Source: Hymenobacter cheonanensis
GTDB taxonomy: Bacteria > Bacteroidota > Bacteroidia > Cytophagales > Hymenobacteraceae
Length of the DNA stretch: 64,000 nt
Reading direction: 5' to 3'
Assembly (NCBI RefSeq): GCF_030581075.1
Contig: NZ_JAUQSW010000002.1
Span: 248,001 to 312,000, forward strand
The translations under genes and the position numbers were made by a program. The notes under the pieces were generated by a model. That model did not search any database and had not been told where the DNA came from. It saw only the letters and a program-made list of their open reading frames with translations. Below, one piece after another: positions 15,932 to 24,123 of the stretch (its first letter is position 1; each line of letters begins with the position of its first letter).

Positions 15932-16885
15932 TCATAACTCCCTGGCGAGCAGCATGGCTCCGTAGGAGTAGCCGCCACCGAATACCGTTACAATCAGGTT
16001 GTCGCCGCTCGCAATGCGCGGCCATATTTCGGCCAGGCCAATAGCGGCCCCGGCGCAGCCCGTGTTGCCCAGGCGCTCGATATTATTGACGGCGCGGGCG
16101 GGGTCGAGGCCTAGCTGCTTCACCACGTTGGCCGAGATGCGCAAATTGGCCTGGTGCGGAATCAGGTAGTGCAACTCGTTCACCGTTAGGCCATGAGCAT
16201 CGAGAAGCTGCTGCGTAATACGCGCCATATAGGTGCAGGCCTGCTGAAACACATCGCGGCCGAAAGGCATCACAATGCCTTTGTCTACCGGCTTCAGGGT
16301 CACGGCTTCGTCGGCCTTGCCCATCGGGGCCGCGCCGCCGGTCAGTACCTGCACCACGCGCAGGTCGGTGGGCGCCAGGGCATCTTTGGTCAGGAGCAGC
16401 GCCGCCGCGCCATCGCCCCAAAGGTGGCCCGCCATGGTGTCTTCCTCGTTGTTGTAGGCCGTGTTGTGCTCGCTCACTACCACCAGCGCCCGGCTAGCCT
16501 TGCCCAAGGCAAAATACCCTTCCACTATCTCCACGGCATTGAGCAGCGAGGAGCACGCCGAAGAAATACTTACTACTGGTATCTCATTGATTCCCAAGGC
16601 GCGCTGCACGGCGTGCGCGGCGGTATAAATGGTATCGTGCGGGGTGTAGGTGCCCGCTACAATAAGGTCGATGCTGGCCGGCGCTACTTCCGGCATCTCC
16701 GCCAGCAGGGCCTGCGTGGCCGCAATGGCCATTGTGTTGGCATTTTCACCGGGGCCCGCCTTGCGCCGCTCCCGAATGCCGGTGCGCTCAATTATCCAGT
16801 CGGAAGCCAGCCCATTGAGGCGGGTAAAATGTTCGTTGGTAACAACGGCTGCCGGCAGGTAGGCAGCCACGTGATGCAGGTACAC
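15932..16885 (-). CDS. 3-oxoacyl-ACP synthase III-like (FabH family)
   Basis: This 317-residue thiolase-fold condensing enzyme has the Cys-His-Asn triad: Cys in SISSACSSLLNAVE near residue 110, His in LIPHQANLRIS near 245 and Asn in RLGNTGCAGAAIGLAEI near 275. The start segment AAYLPAAVVTNEHF and ERTGIRERR fit FabH. Such enzymes start fatty-acid chains by joining acyl-CoA to malonyl-ACP. GNTGCAGAA replaces the usual GNTSAAS, so this may be a second FabH with another primer or one serving a secondary product. The frame starts with GTG (16885) because no ATG is available. Confidence 0.85.
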   Translation of the reverse strand: MYLHHVAAYLPAAVVTNEHFTRLNGLASDWIIERTGIRERRKAGPGENANTMAIAATQALLAEMPEVAPASIDLIVAGTYTPHDTIYTAAHAVQRALGINEIPVVSISSACSSLLNAVEIVEGYFALGKASRALVVVSEHNTAYNNEEDTMAGHLWGDGAAALLLTKDALAPTDLRVVQVLTGGAAPMGKADEAVTLKPVDKGIVMPFGRDVFQQACTYMARITQQLLDAHGLTVNELHYLIPHQANLRISANVVKQLGLDPARAVNNIERLGNTGCAGAAIGLAEIWPRIASGDNLIVTVFGGGYSYGAMLLAREL

Positions 16886-17067
16886 GCAGTGGGTAGTGGG
16901 TAAGAGAATATCCGTACAAAGGTCCGGCTAACAAACGTTAGGCCCCGAATAAAAGCCGGAAAAGCCGGAATCTTACACGTGGGGCGGCTGCTCCGGTACT
17001 AGCCCGGCCTTGGCGGCGTTGGCACCGTAGTTGTGTACCTGCCGTCAATCCTGGCTTTTATTTTCCT

Positions 17068-17559
17068 ATGCACCTACGTTTTTTTCAGCTCAGCGGGTTG
17101 CTGCTCTTGCTGCTAACGCTAAGCGAGCGCGCCTTCGCGCAGAAGTACGATACGGCCCTGGGCGCCCGGCTGGGCGGCGGCAACTACGGCCTCACGCTAC
17201 AGCAGCGGGTGGCTTCGCGCGTCACTATCGAGGGCATTGCCGGGCTGGGCCAGCGCGAGTACAGCGGCACGGTGCTGGGCGAGTATCACTTTGGTATTCT
17301 GGGGCCTAGTCTCAACTACTACTTTGGGGCGGGCGGGCACCTGGGCCACAACAAAGACACGGGCGGCTTCAGCGGCCTCGATGCGCTGGTGGGCGTCGAG
17401 TATAAGGTAGCCTTTCTGCCGGTGGTGCTCAGCTTCGATTTCAAGCCTACCCTGGAGTTTGCCGGCGACGACTACGCCCGCTTTCCCACGGCGTTTTCCA
17501 TTCGCTACGTGTTCTTCAGGCGCAAAACCAACCTTTTCGATACCATTCGGGGCCGCTAG
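17068..17559 (+). CDS. Small exported outer-membrane-type protein
   Basis: The 163-residue protein has a signal peptide (LLLLLLTLSERAFA-QKYDT, cleavage near residue 25). A run of Gly- and Tyr-rich amphipathic strands follows, such as ALGARLGGGNYGLTLQQRVA, VLGEYHFGILGPSLNYYFGA and FSIRYVFFRRK, the pattern of a small beta barrel. In Bacteroidota such proteins are usually annotated as outer-membrane beta-barrel or hypothetical. No catalytic motif is present. A perfect 26-bp hairpin follows the stop. Confidence 0.68.
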   Translation: MHLRFFQLSGLLLLLLTLSERAFAQKYDTALGARLGGGNYGLTLQQRVASRVTIEGIAGLGQREYSGTVLGEYHFGILGPSLNYYFGAGGHLGHNKDTGGFSGLDALVGVEYKVAFLPVVLSFDFKPTLEFAGDDYARFPTAFSIRYVFFRRKTNLFDTIRGR

Positions 17560-17595
17560 GCCTGGGGGCCGGGCCTCAGGCGCTCTAGCCGCTTT

Positions 17596-17660
17596 AGCAG
17601 CGCGCCCAACGGCCCCGCCGGTACGCTGAGTGTTCCGGCGGGGCCGTTGGGCGCGCTGCT
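17596..17660. terminator. Perfect 26-bp hairpin between convergent genes
   Basis: The arms at 17596-17621 and 17635-17660 are exact complements around a 13-base loop, very GC-rich (core GGCCCCGCCGG). There is no T run on the plus side. It lies between two converging genes and may terminate both or be a mobile palindromic repeat. Confidence 0.55.
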
Positions 17661-17670
17661 GGCTCGCTGC

Positions 17671-18245
17671 TCACTTGCCCTTCATGCTCATATAATCGAG
17701 GCCGGCTATGGGAATGGTCGTATACTTGCCGGTAAGCGTCAGGCTGGCGCAGCGGCCGCTTGCCGCGCCGCTTAAAGTCTGGGCAATGCTCTCGCTGCTA
17801 AACTTGAGCGTCAGGTCCGGAATACCGTCGGGCCCGGCCGCGGTGCAGGCAGTGCAGCCGGTTACGTCGCCAGCGTAGGGAGTAGCCACGTCCTCAATGG
17901 CCCAGCGCAGGGGAGCCATTTCGTTGACCTTCAGCGTAGAAACGTCAATTTTGGTGATGTCAAACCCGGTGGTGCCCAGGATGGCCGGTGGCAATACGCC
18001 TTTTTCCGTCAGGTTGAACGGATTGGGGCAGTCTCTTGGCTTGACGTCAAAAACTACCGTAATAAAGCTGCCCGGGGCAGCCCCACCGGGCAAATCTACC
18101 AGGGTCACAATCAGCCCAATGCAGTCGGCGCCAGTTGGCTCAGGGTCGTCACGTCGGCCCGGTACGCCTGGCTATTGGTATAACCCCAGCAGTTGTCACT
18201 CGACGTACCAGTGGCGGCGGGCTAGTGGCGTAGTGTTTCAGGCAT
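17671..18245 (-). pseudogene. Decayed gene with a C-terminal VKPxxCPNPxNL-type domain
   Basis: The intact part (18125-17671) encodes FDVKPRDCPNPFNLTEKGVL, FDITKIDVSTLKVN, LRWAIEDVATPY and GPDGIPDLTLKFSSESIA. These match a repeat domain seen in large secreted bacterial and archaeal proteins (pattern DIKPGSxPNxxNxxSKGVxPVAILGT). It has no sensible ATG of its own. Upstream coding-like sequence continues in another frame (18221-18114: DNCWGYTNSQAYRADVTTLS), so a one-base indel near 18130 is likely. That frame reaches an ATG at 18245 only through an in-frame TAG at 18224-18222. I read it as a truncated, frameshifted remnant. The alternative is a short gene using GTG at 18108. Confidence 0.55.
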
Positions 18246-18606
18246 AAATGAACGCCACGTAATATTGAATAAAACAAGGTAATATCTAGAGCAACAAGCA
18301 CTTACTGCACAATGCAAAGCAACCATTTTGCTGCCGCCGAGCGCATCAGTGCTGGCACTGATTTATTAAGAGGCCGCCTAGGCTGCTCTTTTCCTCAATA
18401 CCCCCAAGCTGCTTGTAAGGCCCGCTAGCCCAGGCTGCTTTCGGCAATGGACTGGCAAACGCATACGCCTTTTGCTGCTAGCCCGCCTCCTGGCTTTCGC
18501 CAGCGTGAAGCAGCAATTAATTAATTATCTGGTGCAGCTGGCTGAGTTTTTGCTTTCCCTCAAACCATTCCCAGACAGCGTAGGGGCATTGGCCATACCC
18601 GAAACA
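18246..18606. other. Intergenic stretch without a supported gene
   Basis: About 360 bases separate the decayed gene from the tRNA terminator. The half nearest the decayed gene is AT-richer and may hold its old promoter. A 50-codon open frame on the plus strand (about 18450-18630) runs into the tRNA terminator and lacks an ATG, so I do not call it a gene. Confidence 0.5.
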
Positions 18607-18639
18607 AAAAAGGCCCTAGCGCAATGCTAGGGCTTTTTT
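18607..18639 (-). terminator. Terminator of tRNA-Phe
   Basis: The stem GCCCTAGC / GCTAGGGC (18613-18620 with 18626-18633) closes a 5-base loop and has A/T runs on both sides. On the minus strand it is followed by CCTTTTTTG, right after the tRNA. Confidence 0.8.
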
Positions 18640-18641
18640 TG

Positions 18642-18714
<73 letters not shown>

Positions 18715-18892
18715 GTTTCCCGCCTCGCTTTGGCGGCTTGGGAGTGCAAAGGTACTAAAAATGCGTTACGACGCAAGGCCAGGGCCGAAAAAATTTCCAT
18801 TAGGCCCCGGCCGAGGGGTGAATTGTGAAAAGTAGTCGTCATGCCTACTAAATTGCGGGCCCATCCCACCCGTCGGCTTACCTTTACCGTCT

Positions 18893-20284
18893 ATGCTGCA
18901 ACCCATTCTTTTCGCGCTGCTGCTGCTGGCAGCGTTCGGCCTGTTTACCTGGCAGGTTCGAAAAATCAGGGCCAATATCCTCGTCGGGCGCGACCGCGAC
19001 ATGAGCGGCCACTTCGGCAAGCGCCTCAACAAAACGCTGCTCGTGGCTTTTGGCCAGCAGAAAATGTTTAAGCGCCTCACGCCCGCACTGTTGCACCTGG
19101 TGGTATACGTGGGTTTTTTGGTCATTAATATCGAGGTTATCGAGATTATCATCGACGGGCTGTTTGGCACGCACCGCGTGCTAGGCATCCTGGGGCCGGT
19201 ATACGATGCCCTGATGGCCATTAATGAAACGCTGGCCGCGCTGGTTATCATCGCGGTAGCTGCCTTTTGGTGGCGCCGCAACCACAACCCGCCGGTGCAG
19301 CGCTTCACCGGCCCCGAGCTGCGCATGTGGCCCAAGCTCGATGCCAATATCATTCTCTACATTGAGGTGGCCCTGATGCTGGCCCTGTTCTTCATGAACT
19401 CGGCCGATATCAAGCTGCATCAGCTGGAGGGCAAAGACCTGCCGGGCGCCTTCCCGGTCAGCCACTTCCTGGCTAACCTGCTGCCGGCCAGCAATGAAGC
19501 CACGCTACGCGTGCTGGAACGCGCCGGCTGGTGGATTCACATTACCGGCATCTTGCTGTTTCTCAACTACCTGCCCAGCTCCAAGCACTTCCACATCATC
19601 ATGGCGTTCCCGAACGTGTGGTACTCGCGGCTGGTGCCGCAGGGCCAGTTCTCGAATGTGGAAAGCATCACCCACGAGGTGAAGGCCATGATGGACCCTA
19701 GCTACGAGGTGCCCGCCCCGGCCGTCGATGCCGATGGCTCGGCAATAGCCCCCACGCCCTTCGGGGCTAAAGACGTGGAGGATTTGCCTTGGACCAACCT
19801 GCTGAACGCCTACTCCTGCACCGAGTGTGGGCGCTGTACCTCGGTGTGCCCCGCCAACCTGACGGGCAAGCTACTCTCGCCGCGCAAAATCATCATGGAC
19901 ACCCGCGACCGGGTGGAGGAGAAGTACAACTCGCCGCTCATCTTCCACCCCAACGTGTATGGGCAAGAGGCTAAGCACGAACCTATTACCGACCTGGTCA
20001 ACGCCACGCTGCTGCGCGGCAAAGTGACGCCCGAGGAACTGTGGGCCTGCACCACCTGCAACGCCTGCGTGGAAAGCTGCCCGGTAAATATCAACCCGCT
20101 CGAAAGCATCATCGAGATGCGCCGCTTCCTGGTACTGGAAGAATCGGCCGCGCCCAACTCGCTGAATGTCATGTTCTCCAACATCGAAAACAACGGCGCG
20201 CCCTGGGCTTTCTCACCTTCCGACCGCCTCAACTGGGCCGACGAGCTGTACGTGGCCGATAAAGCGCCCGCCACAACGGTATAG
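18893..20284 (+). CDS. Membrane Fe-S oxidoreductase (HdrD/GlpC-like, two 4Fe-4S clusters)
   Basis: The 463-residue protein has an N-terminal membrane region of about five or six helices (LFALLLLAAFGLFTW, HLVVYVGFLVINIEVIEI, LAALVIIAVAAFWW, EVALMLALFFMN, HITGILLFLNYLPSS). A C-terminal domain carries two 4Fe-4S motifs, CTECGRCTSVCP near residue 312 and CTTCNACVESCP near 387. This is the layout of membrane-bound heterodisulfide-reductase-like and NarI/GlpC-type electron carriers that pass electrons between quinone and a soluble partner. The gene is followed 33 bases on by a CCG-domain Fe-S protein, so the two probably make one complex. The electron donor is not evident. Confidence 0.85.
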   Translation: MLQPILFALLLLAAFGLFTWQVRKIRANILVGRDRDMSGHFGKRLNKTLLVAFGQQKMFKRLTPALLHLVVYVGFLVINIEVIEIIIDGLFGTHRVLGILGPVYDALMAINETLAALVIIAVAAFWWRRNHNPPVQRFTGPELRMWPKLDANIILYIEVALMLALFFMNSADIKLHQLEGKDLPGAFPVSHFLANLLPASNEATLRVLERAGWWIHITGILLFLNYLPSSKHFHIIMAFPNVWYSRLVPQGQFSNVESITHEVKAMMDPSYEVPAPAVDADGSAIAPTPFGAKDVEDLPWTNLLNAYSCTECGRCTSVCPANLTGKLLSPRKIIMDTRDRVEEKYNSPLIFHPNVYGQEAKHEPITDLVNATLLRGKVTPEELWACTTCNACVESCPVNINPLESIIEMRRFLVLEESAAPNSLNVMFSNIENNGAPWAFSPSDRLNWADELYVADKAPATTV

Positions 20285-20317
20285 TATTGATTTATAAGCA
20301 GTAGTGTTCTTTTCGTT

Positions 20318-21226
20318 ATGACCCCTTCTTCCTCCCCTGCTGCCCCCGCCAAGCGCCAGCTTACGGTGCCGACCGTAGCCGACCTCGCGGCCGAGGGCAA
20401 AGTGCCCGAGATTCTATTTTGGGTAGGCTGCGCCGGCGCTTTTGACGACCGTTATAAGCGCGTGACGCGCGCCTTTGCCCGCATTTTAGAGCACGTGGGC
20501 ACCAACTACGCCGTGCTAGGCCTCGAAGAGAGTTGCACCGGCGACCCAGCCAAGCGCGCCGGCAACGAGTTTTTGTTTCAGATGCAGGCCATGCAGAACA
20601 TCACGACGATGAATGGCTACGGCATCAAGAAAATTGTGACGGCCTGCCCGCATTGCTTCAACACCATCAAGAATGAGTACCCGGCGCTCGGGGGCGAGTA
20701 CGAGGTGATTCACCACAGTACCTACCTGCAACAGCTTATTAATGAAGGGAAAGTGGCCGTGCAGGGTGGCGAAAGCTACAAGGGTCGCCGCATCACTTTT
20801 CACGACAGCTGCTACCTGGGCCGCGCCAACAACATCTACGAAGCTCCGCGCGACGTACTAGCCGCCCTCGATGCCGACCTCGTGGAAATGAAGCGCAGCA
20901 AGGCTAACGGCCTGTGCTGCGGCGCCGGCGGCGCCCAAATGTGGAAAGAGCCCGAGCCCGGCAAAAAGGATATCAACATCGAGCGCACCGAAGAGGCCCT
21001 GGCCACCCTCAGCGGCCAGGCGGCGGCCCTCGACAACCTGCGCGGCGTCGAAACCGAGCGCACCGCCCCCAGCCAGCACAGCCTGCAAGGCAGCATCATT
21101 GCCGTGAGCTGCCCCTTCTGCATGACCATGATGAGCGATGGCGTAAAAAACAAAGAACAGGAAGCTAACGTCCAGGTATTTGACCTGGCCGAATTGGTAG
21201 CCAGCGCCGAAGGCATCAACGCCTAA
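20318..21226 (+). CDS. CCG-domain (Fe-S)-binding protein (LutA/HdrB-like)
   Basis: The 302-residue soluble protein has two cysteine-rich CCG-type regions: CPHCFNTIKNEYP with an upstream GCAGAF and ESCTGDPAKRAGNE, and later HDSCYLGRANNIYE, GLCCGAGGAQMW and SCPFCMTMM. These resemble heterodisulfide reductase HdrB and LutA, in which such motifs bind unusual 4Fe-4S clusters that carry out two-electron chemistry. It is the natural soluble partner of the membrane Fe-S protein just upstream. The substrate is unknown; lactate, glycolate or a disulfide would all fit the family. Its stop lies one base before an inverted-repeat element. Confidence 0.85.
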   Translation: MTPSSSPAAPAKRQLTVPTVADLAAEGKVPEILFWVGCAGAFDDRYKRVTRAFARILEHVGTNYAVLGLEESCTGDPAKRAGNEFLFQMQAMQNITTMNGYGIKKIVTACPHCFNTIKNEYPALGGEYEVIHHSTYLQQLINEGKVAVQGGESYKGRRITFHDSCYLGRANNIYEAPRDVLAALDADLVEMKRSKANGLCCGAGGAQMWKEPEPGKKDINIERTEEALATLSGQAAALDNLRGVETERTAPSQHSLQGSIIAVSCPFCMTMMSDGVKNKEQEANVQVFDLAELVASAEGINA

Positions 21227-21227
21227 A

Positions 21228-21449
21228 ATCACGGATTACGCGGATTTTAGCGGATTGCACGGATTTTGTAGCCGGTAGTAGCTGCCGCCCTTTCCACTTC
21301 ATGTTGGCGGTAATCCTTCTTTTACACGCGTCGTTTGTTAAAAACGGTGCCTTTGGGCAAATTACTTATTTCTGACGGCCTTCACGGCCCGGGCAAAAAA
21401 ATCGTCCACAAAATCCGTGAAATCCGCTAAAATCCGCGTAATCCGTGAT
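21228..21449. repeat. Inverted-repeat-bounded intergenic element (copy 1)
   Basis: The ends at 21228-21269 and 21408-21449 are 42-base inverted repeats with one mismatch, made of short GGATT units (beginning ATCACGGATTACGCGGATTT). The element fills the whole gap between the stop ending at 21226 and the ATG at 21452. A second copy with the same ends lies at 29875-30160. The interior differs between the copies. Confidence 0.85.
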
Positions 21450-21451
21450 TT

Positions 21452-21940
21452 ATGAATGTCGCTTTTGACCACCTGCCGCCCCATGCCCGGGTGTGGATTT
21501 ACCAGGCCAGCCGCCCGCTGGCCGAGGCCGAGCTTATGCCGCTGCTGCCGCGCCTAGCGGCTTTTGCCGAGGAGTGGACGAGCCACGGCCGCCAGCTGGC
21601 GGCGGCCGTGCAGTTTCTGCACCGGCAGTTTTTAGTGATTGGCCTCGATGAGGCAATGGCGGGGGCTAGCGGCTGCTCCATCGACGCCTCGGTGCGCTTT
21701 GTGCAGGAGTTGGAGCAGCGGCTAGGGGTGCCGCTGCTGGAAAAATCGCGCATGGCCTTTCTGCACCAGGGCGAGCTGCGGCTGCTCACGCGCCGCGAGC
21801 TGCGGGCGGCCATCGCGGCCGGCGAGGTGCAGCCCGACACCTTATATTTTAATAATACGCTGACTACAAAAGCCCAGTTGGACGACCAATGGCCGGCGCC
21901 GGCCGGCCAGACCTGGCTAGCCAGCTATTTTGGGGCCTAG
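21452..21940 (+). CDS. Conserved Bacteroidota hypothetical protein
   Basis: The 162-residue soluble protein belongs to a well-kept Bacteroidota family that databases sometimes label ABC transporter ATPase. I see no Walker A, Walker B or signature motif here, so that name is not supported. Typical family segments are RVWIYQASRPL, AFAEEWTSHGRQL, GCSIDASVRFVQELEQRLGV and DTLYFNNTLTTKAQLDDQW near the end. No membrane helix or signal peptide is present. The start is two bases after an inverted-repeat element. The function is unknown. Confidence 0.78.
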   Translation: MNVAFDHLPPHARVWIYQASRPLAEAELMPLLPRLAAFAEEWTSHGRQLAAAVQFLHRQFLVIGLDEAMAGASGCSIDASVRFVQELEQRLGVPLLEKSRMAFLHQGELRLLTRRELRAAIAAGEVQPDTLYFNNTLTTKAQLDDQWPAPAGQTWLASYFGA

Positions 21941-22022
21941 CCGCTGGCCGGGGCACTAATGAGCAGCCCGAAACAGTTGTATTATTGCCTATCAAACCAA
22001 TAGACTTGCTTTTTCCGGCTGC

Positions 22023-23969
22023 ATGGCGTTCCCCATTCGATACTCGTCCCTTAGAAAATTTGTGCTTGTCGGGGCGGCTGGCCCGGCGCTGGCACTAGGT
22101 GGCTGCGCCTCATCGGGCAAGCTTAGCAAGGCCGATAAGCACTTTTTGCGCGGCGAATACGAGGCGGCCATTCCGCTCTACAAGGCCGACGCGGCCAAGC
22201 CCAAAAGCGCAGCTACGGCCAATTTCCGCCTCGGTGAAGCCTATCGCCTCTCCAACCGCCTCGACCAGGCCGAGCCTTACTACAAGGCAGCGCTCGACGC
22301 CGGCTCGCGCAACGCCGACCTGGGCTACCGCTACGCGGAGGCGCTGAAGGCTAGCGGCAAATTTGACGAAGCCGCCACACGCTTCACGGCCTACGCCCAG
22401 AGCGGCACCAACCGCACGCTAGCCCCCCGCGCCGAGGCCGAGGCGGCCAGCGCTACCGCCAGCAAGGCGCTCGCCGGCCTGGCCGCCGCCTACGACGTGG
22501 CCCCGCTCGACGCGGTGAACTCGCCTAACTCTGATTTTTCGGCCGCGCGCATGCCTAATAGTGGCGAGCTGGTGTTTGCCTCGGGCCGCGACGGCAAGCC
22601 TTACCCCGGCAATGGCGAGCGCTACACGGCGCTCTACGCCCAGAAATTTGACGACCCGGCGGCCATGACCGGCGGCACGCCGCGCAAGCTGGAGCCGATT
22701 TTCAACAACGATAAGGAGCTGCAAGCCAGCGCCACCTACACGCCCGACGGCAAAACGATGGTGTTTGCGCGCTCGAACGATGGCTCGAAAAAGGGCTATC
22801 GCAGCGTGGACTTGTGGATTTCGTACTACCGCAACGGCGCCTGGACCGAGCCCATTCTGGCCAACATCAACGACCGCACGGCTGATGACTTTGCCCCAGC
22901 CTTCGCGCCCGATGGCACTACGCTCTATTTTGCCTCGGCCCGCAAGGGTGGGCTGGGCGGCAACGACCTGTTTAAGGCTACTCTAGGGGCCAACGGCCGC
23001 TTCTCGCCCGCCGAGAACCTGGGCGAAACCATCAACTCGGTGGGCAACGACAACTTTCCGGGCGTGGCGCCCGATGGCACGCTGTATTTCTCTTCCGATG
23101 GCCACCCGGGCTACGGCAAGCTCGATATTTTTCAGGTGAAGGGCGGCAAGCCCGTGAACCTGGGGCCGGGCATCAATAGCCCGGGCGATGACTTTGCGCC
23201 CTTCTTTACGGCGCCGGGCGTGGGCGTTTTCTCGTCCAACCGCGAAGGCGGCAAGGGCTCCGATGACCTTTATTCCTTCAAGAAGAAGGCCCGCAAGCTG
23301 GTGACCTTTTACGTGGATGGCACCTTGCTGGAGCGCAACGACAAGGCCGGCACCACTACGCCGGTAGCCAGCGAAACGGTGACCATCACGAGTGGCACCG
23401 GCCAGAAGCAGGATGTGACAACCGGCCCCGATGGCAAGTTCACGACCAAGCTCGACTCGGCCCAGACCTACGGCCTGTTTGCCGACCGCCCCGGCGATTT
23501 CACGGCGCGCGGCAGCGTAAGCACCGTAGACCGCTACCCCAGCCAGGACGCGCTGCCGCAGCAGCAAAACGATATTCGGCTGCCCGTAACGCTCACGCTG
23601 AATAAAATCATCGTGAACAAGGCTATTGAGGTTAAGGATATTTTCTATGACTACGACAAGGCTGATATCCGCCCCGACGCGGCCATTCGCCTCGATACCC
23701 TGGTGCAAACGCTGCTCGACAATCCTAAAATCAACATCGAGCTAAGCTCGCACACCGACCAGCGTGGCAAAGATGCTTACAACCTGAAGCTCAGCCAGCG
23801 GCGTGCCGAATCGGCGGTGGCTTACATTGTGAGCAAAGGGGTGCCGGCCAGCCGCATCACGGCCAAAGGCTACGGCGAAACCCGGCCCATCGTGAAGGAT
23901 GCCAAAACTGAGGCGGAGTACCAGCGCAACCGCCGCACCGAGTTTAAGGTGACACGCATCGACAAGTAA
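22023..23969 (+). CDS. PorE-like lipoprotein: TPR, PD40 propeller, CRD and OmpA domains
   Basis: The 648-residue protein begins with a lipoprotein signal (ALALGGCASS, Cys near residue 28). TPR-like helices cover about 33-150 (HFLRGEYEAAIPLYKAD). A WD40/PD40 beta-propeller covers about 170-420 with repeated units such as MVFARSNDGSKKG and LYFSSDGHPGYGKLDIF. A carboxypeptidase-regulatory-like fold covers about 425-515, and an OmpA C-terminal domain about 530-648 (FYDYDKADIRPDAA, SSHTDQRGKDAYNLKLSQRR). The order is that of PorE of type IX secretion, which binds peptidoglycan. No T9SS gene is adjacent, and paralogues with this order are common, so I leave the gene symbol empty. Confidence 0.85.
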   Translation: MAFPIRYSSLRKFVLVGAAGPALALGGCASSGKLSKADKHFLRGEYEAAIPLYKADAAKPKSAATANFRLGEAYRLSNRLDQAEPYYKAALDAGSRNADLGYRYAEALKASGKFDEAATRFTAYAQSGTNRTLAPRAEAEAASATASKALAGLAAAYDVAPLDAVNSPNSDFSAARMPNSGELVFASGRDGKPYPGNGERYTALYAQKFDDPAAMTGGTPRKLEPIFNNDKELQASATYTPDGKTMVFARSNDGSKKGYRSVDLWISYYRNGAWTEPILANINDRTADDFAPAFAPDGTTLYFASARKGGLGGNDLFKATLGANGRFSPAENLGETINSVGNDNFPGVAPDGTLYFSSDGHPGYGKLDIFQVKGGKPVNLGPGINSPGDDFAPFFTAPGVGVFSSNREGGKGSDDLYSFKKKARKLVTFYVDGTLLERNDKAGTTTPVASETVTITSGTGQKQDVTTGPDGKFTTKLDSAQTYGLFADRPGDFTARGSVSTVDRYPSQDALPQQQNDIRLPVTLTLNKIIVNKAIEVKDIFYDYDKADIRPDAAIRLDTLVQTLLDNPKINIELSSHTDQRGKDAYNLKLSQRRAESAVAYIVSKGVPASRITAKGYGETRPIVKDAKTEAEYQRNRRTEFKVTRIDK

Positions 23970-24021
23970 GGCCAGCTGCCTGGCAAGGGCCAACGGCGCA
24001 CCAGCCAAGCAGCAGCAAGCT

Positions 24022-24053
24022 AAAAAAGCCCCCGCCGGTCGGGGGCTTTTTTT
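24022..24053 (+). terminator. Rho-independent terminator
   Basis: The stem GCCCCCG/CGGGGGC (24028-24034 with 24040-24046) is flanked by AAAAAA and TTTTTTT, giving a possible bidirectional terminator after the PorE-like gene. Confidence 0.9.
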
Positions 24054-24123
24054 ATGGCACGGCGTTTGAATTTAACGCTTTAGAGTGGGTGAGTTTCTTC
24101 ACCGGCCCGCAGCTTTTACGTTC

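Noticed and set aside
18450..18630. A 50-codon open frame ending in the tRNA terminator
   Set aside because: It has no ATG, no recognisable family and its last codons are the terminator stem, so it is probably chance.
21452..21940. ABC transporter ATPase, a name used for this family in databases
   Set aside because: There is no Walker A, Walker B or LSGGQ motif, and the protein is too short.
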